Part shown: one piece after another, positions 6,240 to 13,241 of the stretch | Position numbering within the stretch: position 1 is the first letter of the stretch | How the letters are laid out: each line of letters opens with the position of its first letter | Made by a program: the position numbers and the translations under genes | Source: Hippea sp. | GTDB lineage: Bacteria; Campylobacterota_A; Desulfurellia; Desulfurellales; Hippeaceae | Length of the DNA stretch: 13,241 bases | Assembly: GCA_015486705.1 (NCBI GenBank) | Contig: WFRG01000098.1 | Coordinates: 1-13,241, forward strand | Reading direction: 5' to 3' | The notes under the pieces: model-generated | Told to the model about the DNA's origin: nothing | Databases searched by the model: none | What the model saw: the letters and a program-made list of their open reading frames with translations, nothing else

Positions 6240-8442
6240 TACCTTTTTGGTTTTCTTCTGGATATTCAATTCTATGATGAAAGATGCCAACTAAAACTTT
6301 TACAAAGCTATCAACGATTTTATTTAGGTCTTTTAGTGTTAATTCACATTCGTCCAACTGACCATCTAAGAATATTTTGTTTGTTATTTCCCTTACAAAG
6401 TCTCTGAGGTGGGCTACTGTGGGATTTGATAACGTTTTAGATGCAGCTTCAACTTCGTCTGCAATCATAACTATTCCTGCTTCTTTTGTTTGTGGTTTAG
6501 GTCCTGGGTATCTGAAATCCTCCTCTTTGGGGGCGAGGCCATTTTCTTTTGCTTTATTATAAAAATACTTGATTAAGCTTGTTCCATGATGCTGTTGGAT
6601 TATGTCTATTATGTAGCTTCCAAGCCTATTCTTTTTTGCTATGTCAACACCATATTTTACATGATTTTTTATGATCAAAGCACTGATAGATGGTTTTAGC
6701 TTATCGTGCGGGTTTTTGCCGTCAGTCTGGTTTTCTATAAAATACATGGGCTTTTTAATTTTCCCTATATCGTGGTAGTAAGATCCGACTTTAACGATCA
6801 ATGGGTTAGCACCGATTTCACTGGCTGCGGCCTCTGCCAGACTCGATACAACGATGCTGTGATGGTACGTACCAGGTGCCTTTATGGCCAGTTCTTTCAA
6901 TAATTGGTTATTTAAATTGCCAAGTTCTAATAGTTTGATGTCTGTAGTTACATTGAATGAGAATTCAAACACTGGAAGTAGTCCGCTCACTATTATGGAG
7001 GATAGGATGCCACCTGCAACGCCAAAGGTGAGATCTATTAATATAGTTTTTGTAAAATCGTTATTTCTTGATAGACATAGGAGTATTATAAAAACGATGT
7101 TGCTTAAAGATACGTACAGCCCAGCCTTTATTATACCCGTTCTTGTTTTTTCTCTTTTTATACCAAATATTCCGATAACGTTGCCCAAAAAAACGTAAAT
7201 GCCTATATATGATGCCATTTCTGGTGAGGTTGAAAGCCAAGAAGTTATGCCGAATAGCACAGAGACTAAAAACGCAAGCTCGAAGTCTATTATTATGGCA
7301 GTAATCATAGAAGCTACAGCAAATGGCATTCCTAAAAGTATAGCTCTTTGGGTTATATATACATTAGAAAAACTTATAACGTTCGATAGATAGGTGGTCA
7401 ATTTAAAAATCAGTAGCTGTATTATTATTAATGTTTCTACAATGGCTAATGTTTTGGTTACGGATATCCATTTATTCTTTTTGGCTTTTGTGGTTTCATA
7501 AATTTTAAATAGTACTATTGAAATTATGATGAAAATTAACATATTCGCTATGAATTTTACGTATGTATTCTGTTTTTGTTTTAGGGAGTTTAATGCGTTG
7601 AGCTTTAAATAGTCTGCTTTTGTTATAACATCGCCACTTCTTACTATAATTTCCCCTTTTGATATTTTGAAAAACACCTTATTAACTTTTTTTGCCGTCT
7701 CCTCTTTTTTTCTTTGAGTTGCCAAAGAATTGAATGTTAGGTTAGGAGAAATAAGTTGTGATATTAAATCCCATATAGTGTTTCTCAAAATTACATTATC
7801 CACAGAATCTCTAAGACTATTGTATGCAATTATTTTAGCCCTTGTTGTATCTATGACATCATCTTTGTTAAGCAAACGTTCTTCTTTAGGTTTTTTTATG
7901 TCCCTTATCATAATTTTATCTGGAGAGAATTTGTATAAATTCCTAACGGAATCCACGATATAGTAGCCCTGTAACGTTTCTAAAGCGTCTTGGGCAGGAC
8001 TGAATATATCCTGAGGGCTAAAGCGAATAATCCTTTTATATAGAGATGTGTTTGGTTTAAGCTTTAGAGTTGAGAAGAAATTTTTCTCTGATTCTTTTAC
8101 ATCTTTTTTATTTATAGAAAAAAGGGCTTTTTTTAGAAGTGATATGGTGTTTGAGAAAAGCTGGGAGTTGTAATCGAAGACGGGAGGCACATTGTTCATC
8201 GCCTCTTCAATACGGTGCTTTGTTGCCTCTTTGTCCTCAACCAACATGTTCACCGTTGCCCTTATTGTCTTTGGCGCTATATCTCCTATTTGTAAGTTGT
8301 ATGTTGTAGTTGAGGATTTCGGAAGATTTAAAATAACAACCAAAATAAAAAATATAGCACTTATAGTGTATTTATTGAATATTTTATTTAGTTTTTCTTC
8401 AGCCTCTTCTATGAATTTTTCCTTTTTTTCTTTTACATCCAT
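6211..8442 (-). CDS. pgpH: PgpH-type 7TM-HD phosphodiesterase (probable c-di-AMP hydrolase)
   Basis: This is an inner-membrane protein whose cytoplasmic HD domain, in characterised Listeria PgpH, hydrolyses cyclic di-AMP to pApA. Numbering from the ATG 8440-8442 gives 743 residues: TM1 at about 27-42, a large extracytoplasmic 7TMR-HDED-type domain (about 45-290), a cluster of TM helices (about 296-490), and the HD domain (about 505-715). Metal-binding positions are present in the family order: H527/H528 in PGTYHHS, H557-D558 in YYHDIGK, H594 in KNHV, H618-H619 in QQHHG and D662 in IADEVEA. A polar Asn/Lys tail ends the protein. A GGGA 5 nt upstream favours this start over an ATG at 8457, which has no ribosome site. 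The start follows the guaA stop by 1 nt. This is one of the most AT-rich stretches of the window. Confidence 0.9.
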   Translation of the reverse strand: MDVKEKKEKFIEEAEEKLNKIFNKYTISAIFFILVVILNLPKSSTTTYNLQIGDIAPKTIRATVNMLVEDKEATKHRIEEAMNNVPPVFDYNSQLFSNTISLLKKALFSINKKDVKESEKNFFSTLKLKPNTSLYKRIIRFSPQDIFSPAQDALETLQGYYIVDSVRNLYKFSPDKIMIRDIKKPKEERLLNKDDVIDTTRAKIIAYNSLRDSVDNVILRNTIWDLISQLISPNLTFNSLATQRKKEETAKKVNKVFFKISKGEIIVRSGDVITKADYLKLNALNSLKQKQNTYVKFIANMLIFIIISIVLFKIYETTKAKKNKWISVTKTLAIVETLIIIQLLIFKLTTYLSNVISFSNVYITQRAILLGMPFAVASMITAIIIDFELAFLVSVLFGITSWLSTSPEMASYIGIYVFLGNVIGIFGIKREKTRTGIIKAGLYVSLSNIVFIILLCLSRNNDFTKTILIDLTFGVAGGILSSIIVSGLLPVFEFSFNVTTDIKLLELGNLNNQLLKELAIKAPGTYHHSIVVSSLAEAAASEIGANPLIVKVGSYYHDIGKIKKPMYFIENQTDGKNPHDKLKPSISALIIKNHVKYGVDIAKKNRLGSYIIDIIQQHHGTSLIKYFYNKAKENGLAPKEEDFRYPGPKPQTKEAGIVMIADEVEAASKTLSNPTVAHLRDFVREITNKIFLDGQLDECELTLKDLNKIVDSFVKVLVGIFHHRIEYPEENQKGNESNNNKQN

Positions 8443-8443
8443 T

Positions 8444-9964
8444 CTATTCCCATTCAATGGTTGCTGGCGGTTTGGACGATATGTCGTAAACCACCCTGTT
8501 TACCAATTTGACCTCGTTTATGATCCTGTTTGCAATCCTGTTCAAAACATCGTAGGGCAGGTGTGTCCAGTCTGCCGTCATTCCGTCCACGCTATTTACA
8601 ACCCTTACAGCAACGACGTTTTCGTAGGTTCTTTTATCCCCCATTACACCAACGCTGTTTATGGGCAAGAGAACAGCGAAGGCTTGCCATACTTTGTTGT
8701 ACAGATTGACTTTCTTTATCTCGTCTATGACGATTTCATCTGCTTCCCTTAATACGTTCAGCTTTTCCTCTGTAACCTCGCCTATGACCCTTATTGCAAG
8801 CCCCGGCCCCGGGAATGGGTGTCTGTTTATGTAATCGTCGCTTAAACCCAACTCATTGCCCAGCCTTCTCACCTCGTCTTTGAATAGTTCCCGCAACGGT
8901 TCTATGAGTTTAAAATTTAAATCTTTGGGCAATCCACCGACGTTGTGGTGGCTCTTTATTGTTGCAGATGGACCTTTGACGGAGACGCTCTCAATCACAT
9001 CGGGGTATAGAGTACCTTGAGCCAAGAATTCTGCGCCCTTGTATTCTTTGGCAACGCTGCTGAACACATCGATGAATGTGTGGCCTATGATCTTTCTCTT
9101 CTCTTCAGGATCGGTAACACCCTTGAGCTTTTCAAGAAAGAGCCTGTTTGCGTCTACGTATCTTAGGTTTACGCCCAATTTTTTGAGCGCATTAACCACG
9201 TACTCTGGCTCATACTTCCTCAATAGACCGTTATTTACAAAAACGCCTATGAACCTATCTCCAATTGCCCTTTTCATCAAAACGGCAACAACACTGGAAT
9301 CAACGCCACCCGAAATTGCTCCGATCACAAGCTTATCACCGACTTCGCTTTTGATCTGTTCTATTAGCCTTTCGGCTAAGTTTCCCATGTTCCACTGGGC
9401 TTTTGCCTTGCAGATATTGAAGACAAAGTTCGATAATATTTCTTTACCTTTTTCTGTGTGATGCACCTCGGGGTGGAACTGAACAGCCCATATCTTTCTT
9501 TGTCTGTTTTCTATAGCCGCAAATGGTGAATTCTCTGTTTTTGCTATTTGATAGAAGCCTTCTGGCAGTTTTTTTAGCCTGTCCCCGTGGCTCATCCATA
9601 CAACTCTATCGTCAATCTCCTTGTCTATCAGTGCGTTGTCTTTTGTAATAGTAATCTTTGCAAAGCCATATTCCCTTTTTTTTGCCTCTACAATATCACC
9701 ACCGAAGAAGTGTGCTACAACCTGCATACCGAAGCAAATACCCAAGATGGGTAGATTTAACTCAAAGATTGATTTCTTTGGTAGTGGCGGGTTTTTGTCG
9801 TATATGCTTGATGGAGAGCCAGAGAGAATAATGCCTTTCGTGTCCTTTGTATCTGGGTCTTTATTGAACGGTACTATCTCTGCATAAACGCCGAGCTCCC
9901 TGATCTTTCGTGCAATAAGTTGTGTGTATTGAGAACCGAAGTCCAATATTATAATTTTATCCAT
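8444..9964 (-). CDS. guaA: GMP synthase (glutamine-hydrolysing)
   Basis: GuaA makes GMP from XMP, ATP and glutamine, the last step of de novo guanine nucleotide synthesis. The 506-residue protein has the class I glutamine amidotransferase domain (about 1-190) with nucleophile C77 in GICFGMQ and the H164/E166 pair in VQFHPEV. It is followed by the ATP-pyrophosphatase domain with P-loop SGGVDSS (218-224) and the C-terminal dimerisation domain carrying [11 protein letters not shown] and the typical TIEWE end. A GGAG 7 nt upstream supports the ATG at 9962-9964, which overlaps the pmbA-like gene by 8 nt. Its GC content is clearly higher than in the pgpH-like gene next to it (one 60-base line at 8761 is 58% GC). 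It is complete, with no missing key residue. Confidence 0.98.
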   Translation of the reverse strand: MDKIIILDFGSQYTQLIARKIRELGVYAEIVPFNKDPDTKDTKGIILSGSPSSIYDKNPPLPKKSIFELNLPILGICFGMQVVAHFFGGDIVEAKKREYGFAKITITKDNALIDKEIDDRVVWMSHGDRLKKLPEGFYQIAKTENSPFAAIENRQRKIWAVQFHPEVHHTEKGKEILSNFVFNICKAKAQWNMGNLAERLIEQIKSEVGDKLVIGAISGGVDSSVVAVLMKRAIGDRFIGVFVNNGLLRKYEPEYVVNALKKLGVNLRYVDANRLFLEKLKGVTDPEEKRKIIGHTFIDVFSSVAKEYKGAEFLAQGTLYPDVIESVSVKGPSATIKSHHNVGGLPKDLNFKLIEPLRELFKDEVRRLGNELGLSDDYINRHPFPGPGLAIRVIGEVTEEKLNVLREADEIVIDEIKKVNLYNKVWQAFAVLLPINSVGVMGDKRTYENVVAVRVVNSVDGMTADWTHLPYDVLNRIANRIINEVKLVNRVVYDISSKPPATIEWE

Positions 9965-11267
9965 TGCTTTCTCCGATGAGACAGTCTGCTACTGCTATAT
10001 CTGGACTTCCAACACTGCCAGAAAAATATACGTTGTTCGAGACCGCTATGACCCTTTTCATTATTTCGAAGAGGTTATCCGCAAATGTGGCGGCTTTAAA
10101 ATAAGAAATAAGTTCCCCATTATGTATTAAAAAGCCATTTACACCTAATGAGAAGTCACCACTAATAGTGTTTGCCATATGCAAACCCATGATGTCCGTA
10201 ATATAAACGCCATCAACCATGTTTAAAAGCTTGTTTCTATCAATATTTTCATTAGACTTTATGTGTAGGTTGAATGGCCCTACTTTAGGTAAGGTATCAA
10301 AGCCCGATCTTTTTGCATGGGCAGTGTTTTTTGTGTTGAGTCTGTTTGAGGTGTACGTGTTGTGCATAAATGTTTTTAGAACGCCACTTTCCACGATAAC
10401 AATATCATTCCTTTCGTTACCCTCTTCGTCAACGTCGGTATTGTTCGGTCTATTCTTTATCTGTTTTGAATCAATAATTGTGATCTTATCAGAAAACACC
10501 CTTTCGTTCAACTTGCCTTCAAGTGGCGTTGTGTGGTTGAGAACGGAGTAGCCATTGAATATGCCCAAAAAATGGGCAAGTATATCCCTAAATGTATCAT
10601 TCGATATGATTACGCTGTATTTCTTTGTTTGTATGGGTTTAGGGTAGAGTTTGTTTACGGCGAGATTTGCCGCTTTCTTGGCTAAAAATTCCAAATCAAT
10701 GTGGTCTATTTCGTCTGCATCTAAATGATAGTAACCCAAATCTGAACTTTTGTCCTCTGCTAAAATCTCTAAGGAAGCACCCGCGGAGGCCTTTTCATAC
10801 TCTACGGCCAAGCCATGACTATTTGCTATCTCCACATGCTCAAACGATATGCCTATACCGGCCGATTTGACATCCTTGATCCTTTTGTCAAAACCCTTTG
10901 CCGTTGAGCTCAAGAATTCCAGACGACCCCTTGCCTCGTTTTCGTCTATTTCTTTGAACTGCACGCTTTTATTGTACGTTGAGGCATTTTTGGGAATTGT
11001 TGGTACTTCCAATGTTTTTGAGTATTCTATTGCTTCCTTTGTCTCTTTGATGATTTCATCCAGCCTGTCTGAATTGTAAGGCATAGAAACAAACGCCATC
11101 TTGTTGCCCTTTATTGCTCTTATGCCAATCCCTGCGCTCTCTTCCAATCCTTTTGAAAAATCCCTTGAGTTCTTGAGTTCAAACTCTAAGGATCTCGATT
11201 TCTCCAAAAAGACCTCAACCTCGTCGAATACGTCTTTTAGTTTACTTAAAATAACCGAGGCTTCCAC
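9957..11267 (-). CDS. pmbA: TldD/PmbA-family protein, TldE (PmbA) type
   Basis: In known systems TldD and TldE form a heteromeric metalloprotease that degrades or matures peptides such as microcin B17 and the CcdA antitoxin. This 436-residue protein matches the TldE/PmbA side: there is no HExxxH zinc motif, and the C-terminal third carries the PmbA-like [20 protein letters not shown] segment. An N-terminal alpha/beta region with the GIGIRAI strand near residue 47 fits the family. I place the start at GTG 11265-11267, because GGGAGG (11274-11279) is 6 nt away; an in-frame GTG at 11273 sits directly against that site and is less likely. It overlaps dgt by 26 nt and guaA by 8 nt. No tldD is in the window, so its catalytic partner must be elsewhere if it has one. 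Confidence 0.9.
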   Translation of the reverse strand: MEASVILSKLKDVFDEVEVFLEKSRSLEFELKNSRDFSKGLEESAGIGIRAIKGNKMAFVSMPYNSDRLDEIIKETKEAIEYSKTLEVPTIPKNASTYNKSVQFKEIDENEARGRLEFLSSTAKGFDKRIKDVKSAGIGISFEHVEIANSHGLAVEYEKASAGASLEILAEDKSSDLGYYHLDADEIDHIDLEFLAKKAANLAVNKLYPKPIQTKKYSVIISNDTFRDILAHFLGIFNGYSVLNHTTPLEGKLNERVFSDKITIIDSKQIKNRPNNTDVDEEGNERNDIVIVESGVLKTFMHNTYTSNRLNTKNTAHAKRSGFDTLPKVGPFNLHIKSNENIDRNKLLNMVDGVYITDIMGLHMANTISGDFSLGVNGFLIHNGELISYFKAATFADNLFEIMKRVIAVSNNVYFSGSVGSPDIAVADCLIGESNG

Positions 11268-12288
11268 TATCACCCTCCCATGGTTTTGGCAAAAATAATT
11301 CGGAGTACAGATTCAGCGCAAATCTATCCGTCATGCCCGATATATAGTCAGCAACCACTGTTTCCTTTTTGTCAGAGAACTGCTTTTTTATCAGATGTGT
11401 ATTTTCCATAAAGAAATCGAAGAGATCTTCTAAAACCTTCTCTGCTTTCTTTACCTCTTTCAAAACCCTTTCGCTCAAATAAACCCGTTCAAAGAGGAAA
11501 TCCCTCAATTCGTTTAAGGCTTTAAGAGCATCACTTTCCATTGATATGATCCGATAGTTGATATTTTGTGTCTCCCTTATAACGCTTTTGACCATTGTGG
11601 CAATGCGCTTTGCGTGTGTTGAACCCAAAACGTTCGATATCCTCTTTGGGATGTCTGAGTTTTTTATGATGCCGGCGCGTATTGCATCATCTATGTCGTG
11701 GTTAACGTAGGCTATGATGTCTGCTATTCTTACAATCTGTCCTTCCAACGTTTGGGCCAATGTTTCTTTGTTTTGCGGAATAATGCTGCCCCTTCCCTTT
11801 GAGTGTTTTACGATGCCGTCCCTAACCTGATCCGTCAGGTTCAGTCCCTCGCCGTCTTTCTCTATGACATCGACGACACGCAAGCTTTGTATCCAGTGTT
11901 TAAATTTTCCGTTTGTTTTACTGTTTAAAACCTTTTCCCCGGCATGACCAAACGGTGTATGACCCAAATCATGACCTAAAGCAATGGCCTCTGTTAGTGT
12001 CTCGTTTAAGAGCAGGGCCTTTGCTATAGTCCTTGCGATTTGGGAGACCTCTAACGTATGGGTGATTCGTGTTCTATAGTGATCACCGCCGGGGGATATG
12101 AAAACCTGCGTTTTGTGTTTCAGTCTTCTGAAGGCCTTGCTGTGTATGATCCGATCCCTATCGCGCATGAAGTCCGTTCTTATGTCGTCCTTCTCAGGCT
12201 CTTTTAGCCTTGTGGCCTTTTTCGATAAAAAGGCATACTCCGATAGGGTATCTTCTTCGATTTTTTCCAGTATCTCTCGTATCAACAT
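11242..12288 (-). CDS. dgt: Deoxyguanosinetriphosphate triphosphohydrolase-like HD protein
   Basis: Dgt-family enzymes hydrolyse dNTPs, classically dGTP, to the nucleoside and tripolyphosphate, and so adjust dNTP pools. The 348-residue protein shows the HD core: the RRLKHKTQVF entry segment (54-63), H77 in RTRITHTLEV, H106-D107 in GHDLGHTPFGH and D190 in VRIADIIAYVNHD. H131 in FKHWIQSLRVV and the C-terminal SGMTDRFALNLY segment are also typical of this subgroup (dGTPase type 2), shorter than the 505-residue E. coli Dgt. Substrate preference cannot be read from sequence. The ATG overlaps the stop of the BFN gene by 7 nt; no strong ribosome site is seen, so translation is probably coupled. It sits near guaA in the same operon. 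Confidence 0.94.
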   Translation of the reverse strand: MLIREILEKIEEDTLSEYAFLSKKATRLKEPEKDDIRTDFMRDRDRIIHSKAFRRLKHKTQVFISPGGDHYRTRITHTLEVSQIARTIAKALLLNETLTEAIALGHDLGHTPFGHAGEKVLNSKTNGKFKHWIQSLRVVDVIEKDGEGLNLTDQVRDGIVKHSKGRGSIIPQNKETLAQTLEGQIVRIADIIAYVNHDIDDAIRAGIIKNSDIPKRISNVLGSTHAKRIATMVKSVIRETQNINYRIISMESDALKALNELRDFLFERVYLSERVLKEVKKAEKVLEDLFDFFMENTHLIKKQFSDKKETVVADYISGMTDRFALNLYSELFLPKPWEGDSGSLGYFK

Positions 12289-12710
12289 AAATCTAATTCT
12301 TTTAGGAATCTATACCATACGTACTTCTCTAACTCCTCAATGTCCAAGAAACAAGCTTCTTTTTTTATAAATATGGGTGCTTGAGCGAGAAGTCCGATAA
12401 TTATAGCATCATCTATAGCTATTGGAATTGATTTCATTGCGTTGCCATCGGTTATATTTATTGACGCTATATTTTTATACCCGTCTAAAATAACGATGGA
12501 GTGCAAGTTTAACCCTATTTCTACCAAGAATTTTAAAAATATTTCGTAAATATTATTTGAAGGGACATAAACCCCATGCATTAATAGAGAAACAAGCTTT
12601 GCTTTTTCATAGTTGGTTGAAAACCTATAAGTAAACCCCTTTTCGCTTTTGCAGTAGATATAACCCCTTGTTTCGTTGACTTCTATATCGCTAACCTTTA
12701 CCCTCACCAT
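12282..12710 (-). CDS. Bifunctional-nuclease (BFN) domain protein, divergent
   Basis: This is a small 142-residue protein with the BFN fold (formerly DUF151). Relatives include a plant protein with DNase and RNase activity and a mycobacterial stress-related nuclease; a function here is not established. The opening MVRVKVSDIEV is typical. The central segment (about 44-86) matches the family strand/helix pattern, and the block IPIAIDDAIIIGLLAQAPIFI (95-115) sits where family members usually have a D-RPSDAI-A-APIYV motif, so the Arg-Pro-Ser part is replaced and only the Asp-Ala is kept. No C-terminal UVR domain is present. I start it at ATG 12708-12710, just after the miaB stop; GAGG (12713-12716) is only 2 nt away, so the next codon, GTG 12705-12707 with 5 nt spacing, is a real alternative. 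Confidence 0.82.
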   Translation of the reverse strand: MVRVKVSDIEVNETRGYIYCKSEKGFTYRFSTNYEKAKLVSLLMHGVYVPSNNIYEIFLKFLVEIGLNLHSIVILDGYKNIASINITDGNAMKSIPIAIDDAIIIGLLAQAPIFIKKEACFLDIEELEKYVWYRFLKELDLC

Positions 12711-12717
12711 TTCCTCT

Positions 12718-13241
12718 CTAAACAACTTTCCCCAATAATGAATGTTTAAAGGCCTCTGCAACCTCTATTCTTACAACATCACCCACTTTAATATTATCCA
12801 TAAAATCCAAATTGACAACTATGTTTTGTCTGTTTCTGCCAAAAAGTTGTTTTCCCTTCTTTGAAATGCCCTCAATCAGCACTTCAGTTATCTTGCCTTC
12901 GTAGTTTTTTAGCTTTTCTTGGGTTATTTTTGCCTGTAGGTCCTGCAGTATATTTAATCTTCTAAGCTTTTCTTCTTCTGGCACTTGGCCATCCATGTCT
13001 TTGGCTTTTGTGAATAACCTTTTTGAATACTTGAAGGAGAACGACGTATCGTATTTGACCTCTTCCAAGACCTTCAGTGTTTCTTCAAAATCCTTTTCTG
13101 TTTCTTGGGGAAAGCCCACAATGATATCTGTGGTTATTGATCCATTGTTTACAATCTCCTTGTACATGTAGACCTTTTCCAAGTACTCCTCTTTTGTGTA
13201 CTTTCTTCTCATCAGTTTCAATATCTTATTTGAGCCCGATT
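12718..13241 (-). CDS. miaB: MiaB, tRNA methylthiotransferase (C-terminal part)
   Basis: MiaB is a radical-SAM enzyme with two iron-sulfur clusters that adds a methylthio group to i6A37 of tRNAs reading UNN codons. Only the last 174 residues are in the window; the cluster-binding domains lie beyond the right edge. In-frame codons run to the edge and read SGSNKILKLMRR, the conserved QSGS-xx-LK-M-R segment, so a start at TTG 13221 is an artefact of truncation. ITTDIIVGFPQET and FEETL follow, then a TRAM domain over roughly the last 64 residues with EVLIEG, GRNRQN and HSLLGKV. The usual YSPRPGT-A motif after FKY is changed to YSKRLFTKA. The TRAM sequence favours MiaB over RimO or MtaB. It ends 7 nt before the BFN gene, its operon partner. 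Confidence 0.92.
   Translation of the reverse strand, partial: SGSNKILKLMRRKYTKEEYLEKVYMYKEIVNNGSITTDIIVGFPQETEKDFEETLKVLEEVKYDTSFSFKYSKRLFTKAKDMDGQVPEEEKLRRLNILQDLQAKITQEKLKNYEGKITEVLIEGISKKGKQLFGRNRQNIVVNLDFMDNIKVGDVVRIEVAEAFKHSLLGKVV

Noticed and set aside
8192..8752. 186-codon plus-strand frame spanning the pgpH-like/guaA junction
   Set aside because: It runs antisense across two well-supported genes and has no recognisable motif or ribosome site; it is a by-product of their codon use.
11824..11841. Perfect 7-bp inverted repeat AACCTGA-TCCG-TCAGGTT in dgt
   Set aside because: It lies mid-gene on ordinary codons, has no T-run and no junction nearby; a stem of this size is expected by chance in 13 kb.
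13219..13221. TTG start for a short 167-residue MiaB-like protein
   Set aside because: Conserved MiaB codons (SGSNKI) continue in frame upstream to the window edge, so the gene is truncated by the window and does not start here.
1..13241. CRISPR arrays, tRNA/rRNA genes, insertion sequences, phage or defence genes
   Set aside because: No spaced direct repeats, RNA-gene-like segments, transposase or integrase motifs were seen; the window is essentially all housekeeping coding sequence.

Overview
This is an ordinary, very tightly packed stretch of bacterial core genome. It is AT-rich, with Lys/Ile/Glu-rich proteins and frequent ATA, AGA and AAA codons. The gene set (FtsX, LytM-type EnvC, CtpA, YibQ, TsaD, an EpsC-type CysE, YbeY, a PgpH-type 7TM-HD protein, GuaA, PmbA/TldE, Dgt, a bifunctional-nuclease-domain protein, MiaB) suggests a Gram-negative anaerobe or moderate thermophile, perhaps near Hippea/Desulfurella. 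That placement is an impression from protein style and gene order, not a search result.

Layout: two converging operons meet tail to tail near position 5005. The plus-strand operon (1-5010) holds the undetermined end of an upstream gene, then ftsX, envC, ctpA, yibQ and tsaD. The minus-strand operon, read from the right edge, is miaB (5' end outside the window), a BFN-domain gene, dgt, pmbA/tldE, guaA, pgpH-like, ybeY and cysE. Nearly every junction overlaps: ATGA stop/start overlaps at envC/ctpA, yibQ/tsaD and ybeY/cysE, and 7-29 nt overlaps at most others. No intergenic gap exceeds about 10 nt apart from the uncertain first 71 bases, so both operon promoters must lie outside the window or inside genes.

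Roles: the left operon is mainly an envelope and division module. FtsX is the membrane half of FtsEX, EnvC is its periplasmic coiled-coil/LytM partner with degraded zinc ligands, CtpA is a periplasmic protease and YibQ a deacetylase-fold protein; TsaD makes the t6A tRNA modification. The right operon mixes RNA modification and maturation (MiaB, YbeY), guanine nucleotide metabolism (GuaA, Dgt), probable cyclic-di-AMP turnover (PgpH-like), peptide maturation or degradation (PmbA/TldE) and cysteine synthesis (CysE).

I found no tRNA, rRNA, CRISPR array, insertion sequence, prophage or defence island, and no clearly undescribed system. The most interesting items are small: the tsaD and cysE 3' ends overlap by 9 bp and lie in a near-perfect hairpin; another hairpin sits on the ctpA stop codon; CysE has an unusual N-terminal extension; and the BFN and EnvC proteins have altered active-site positions.
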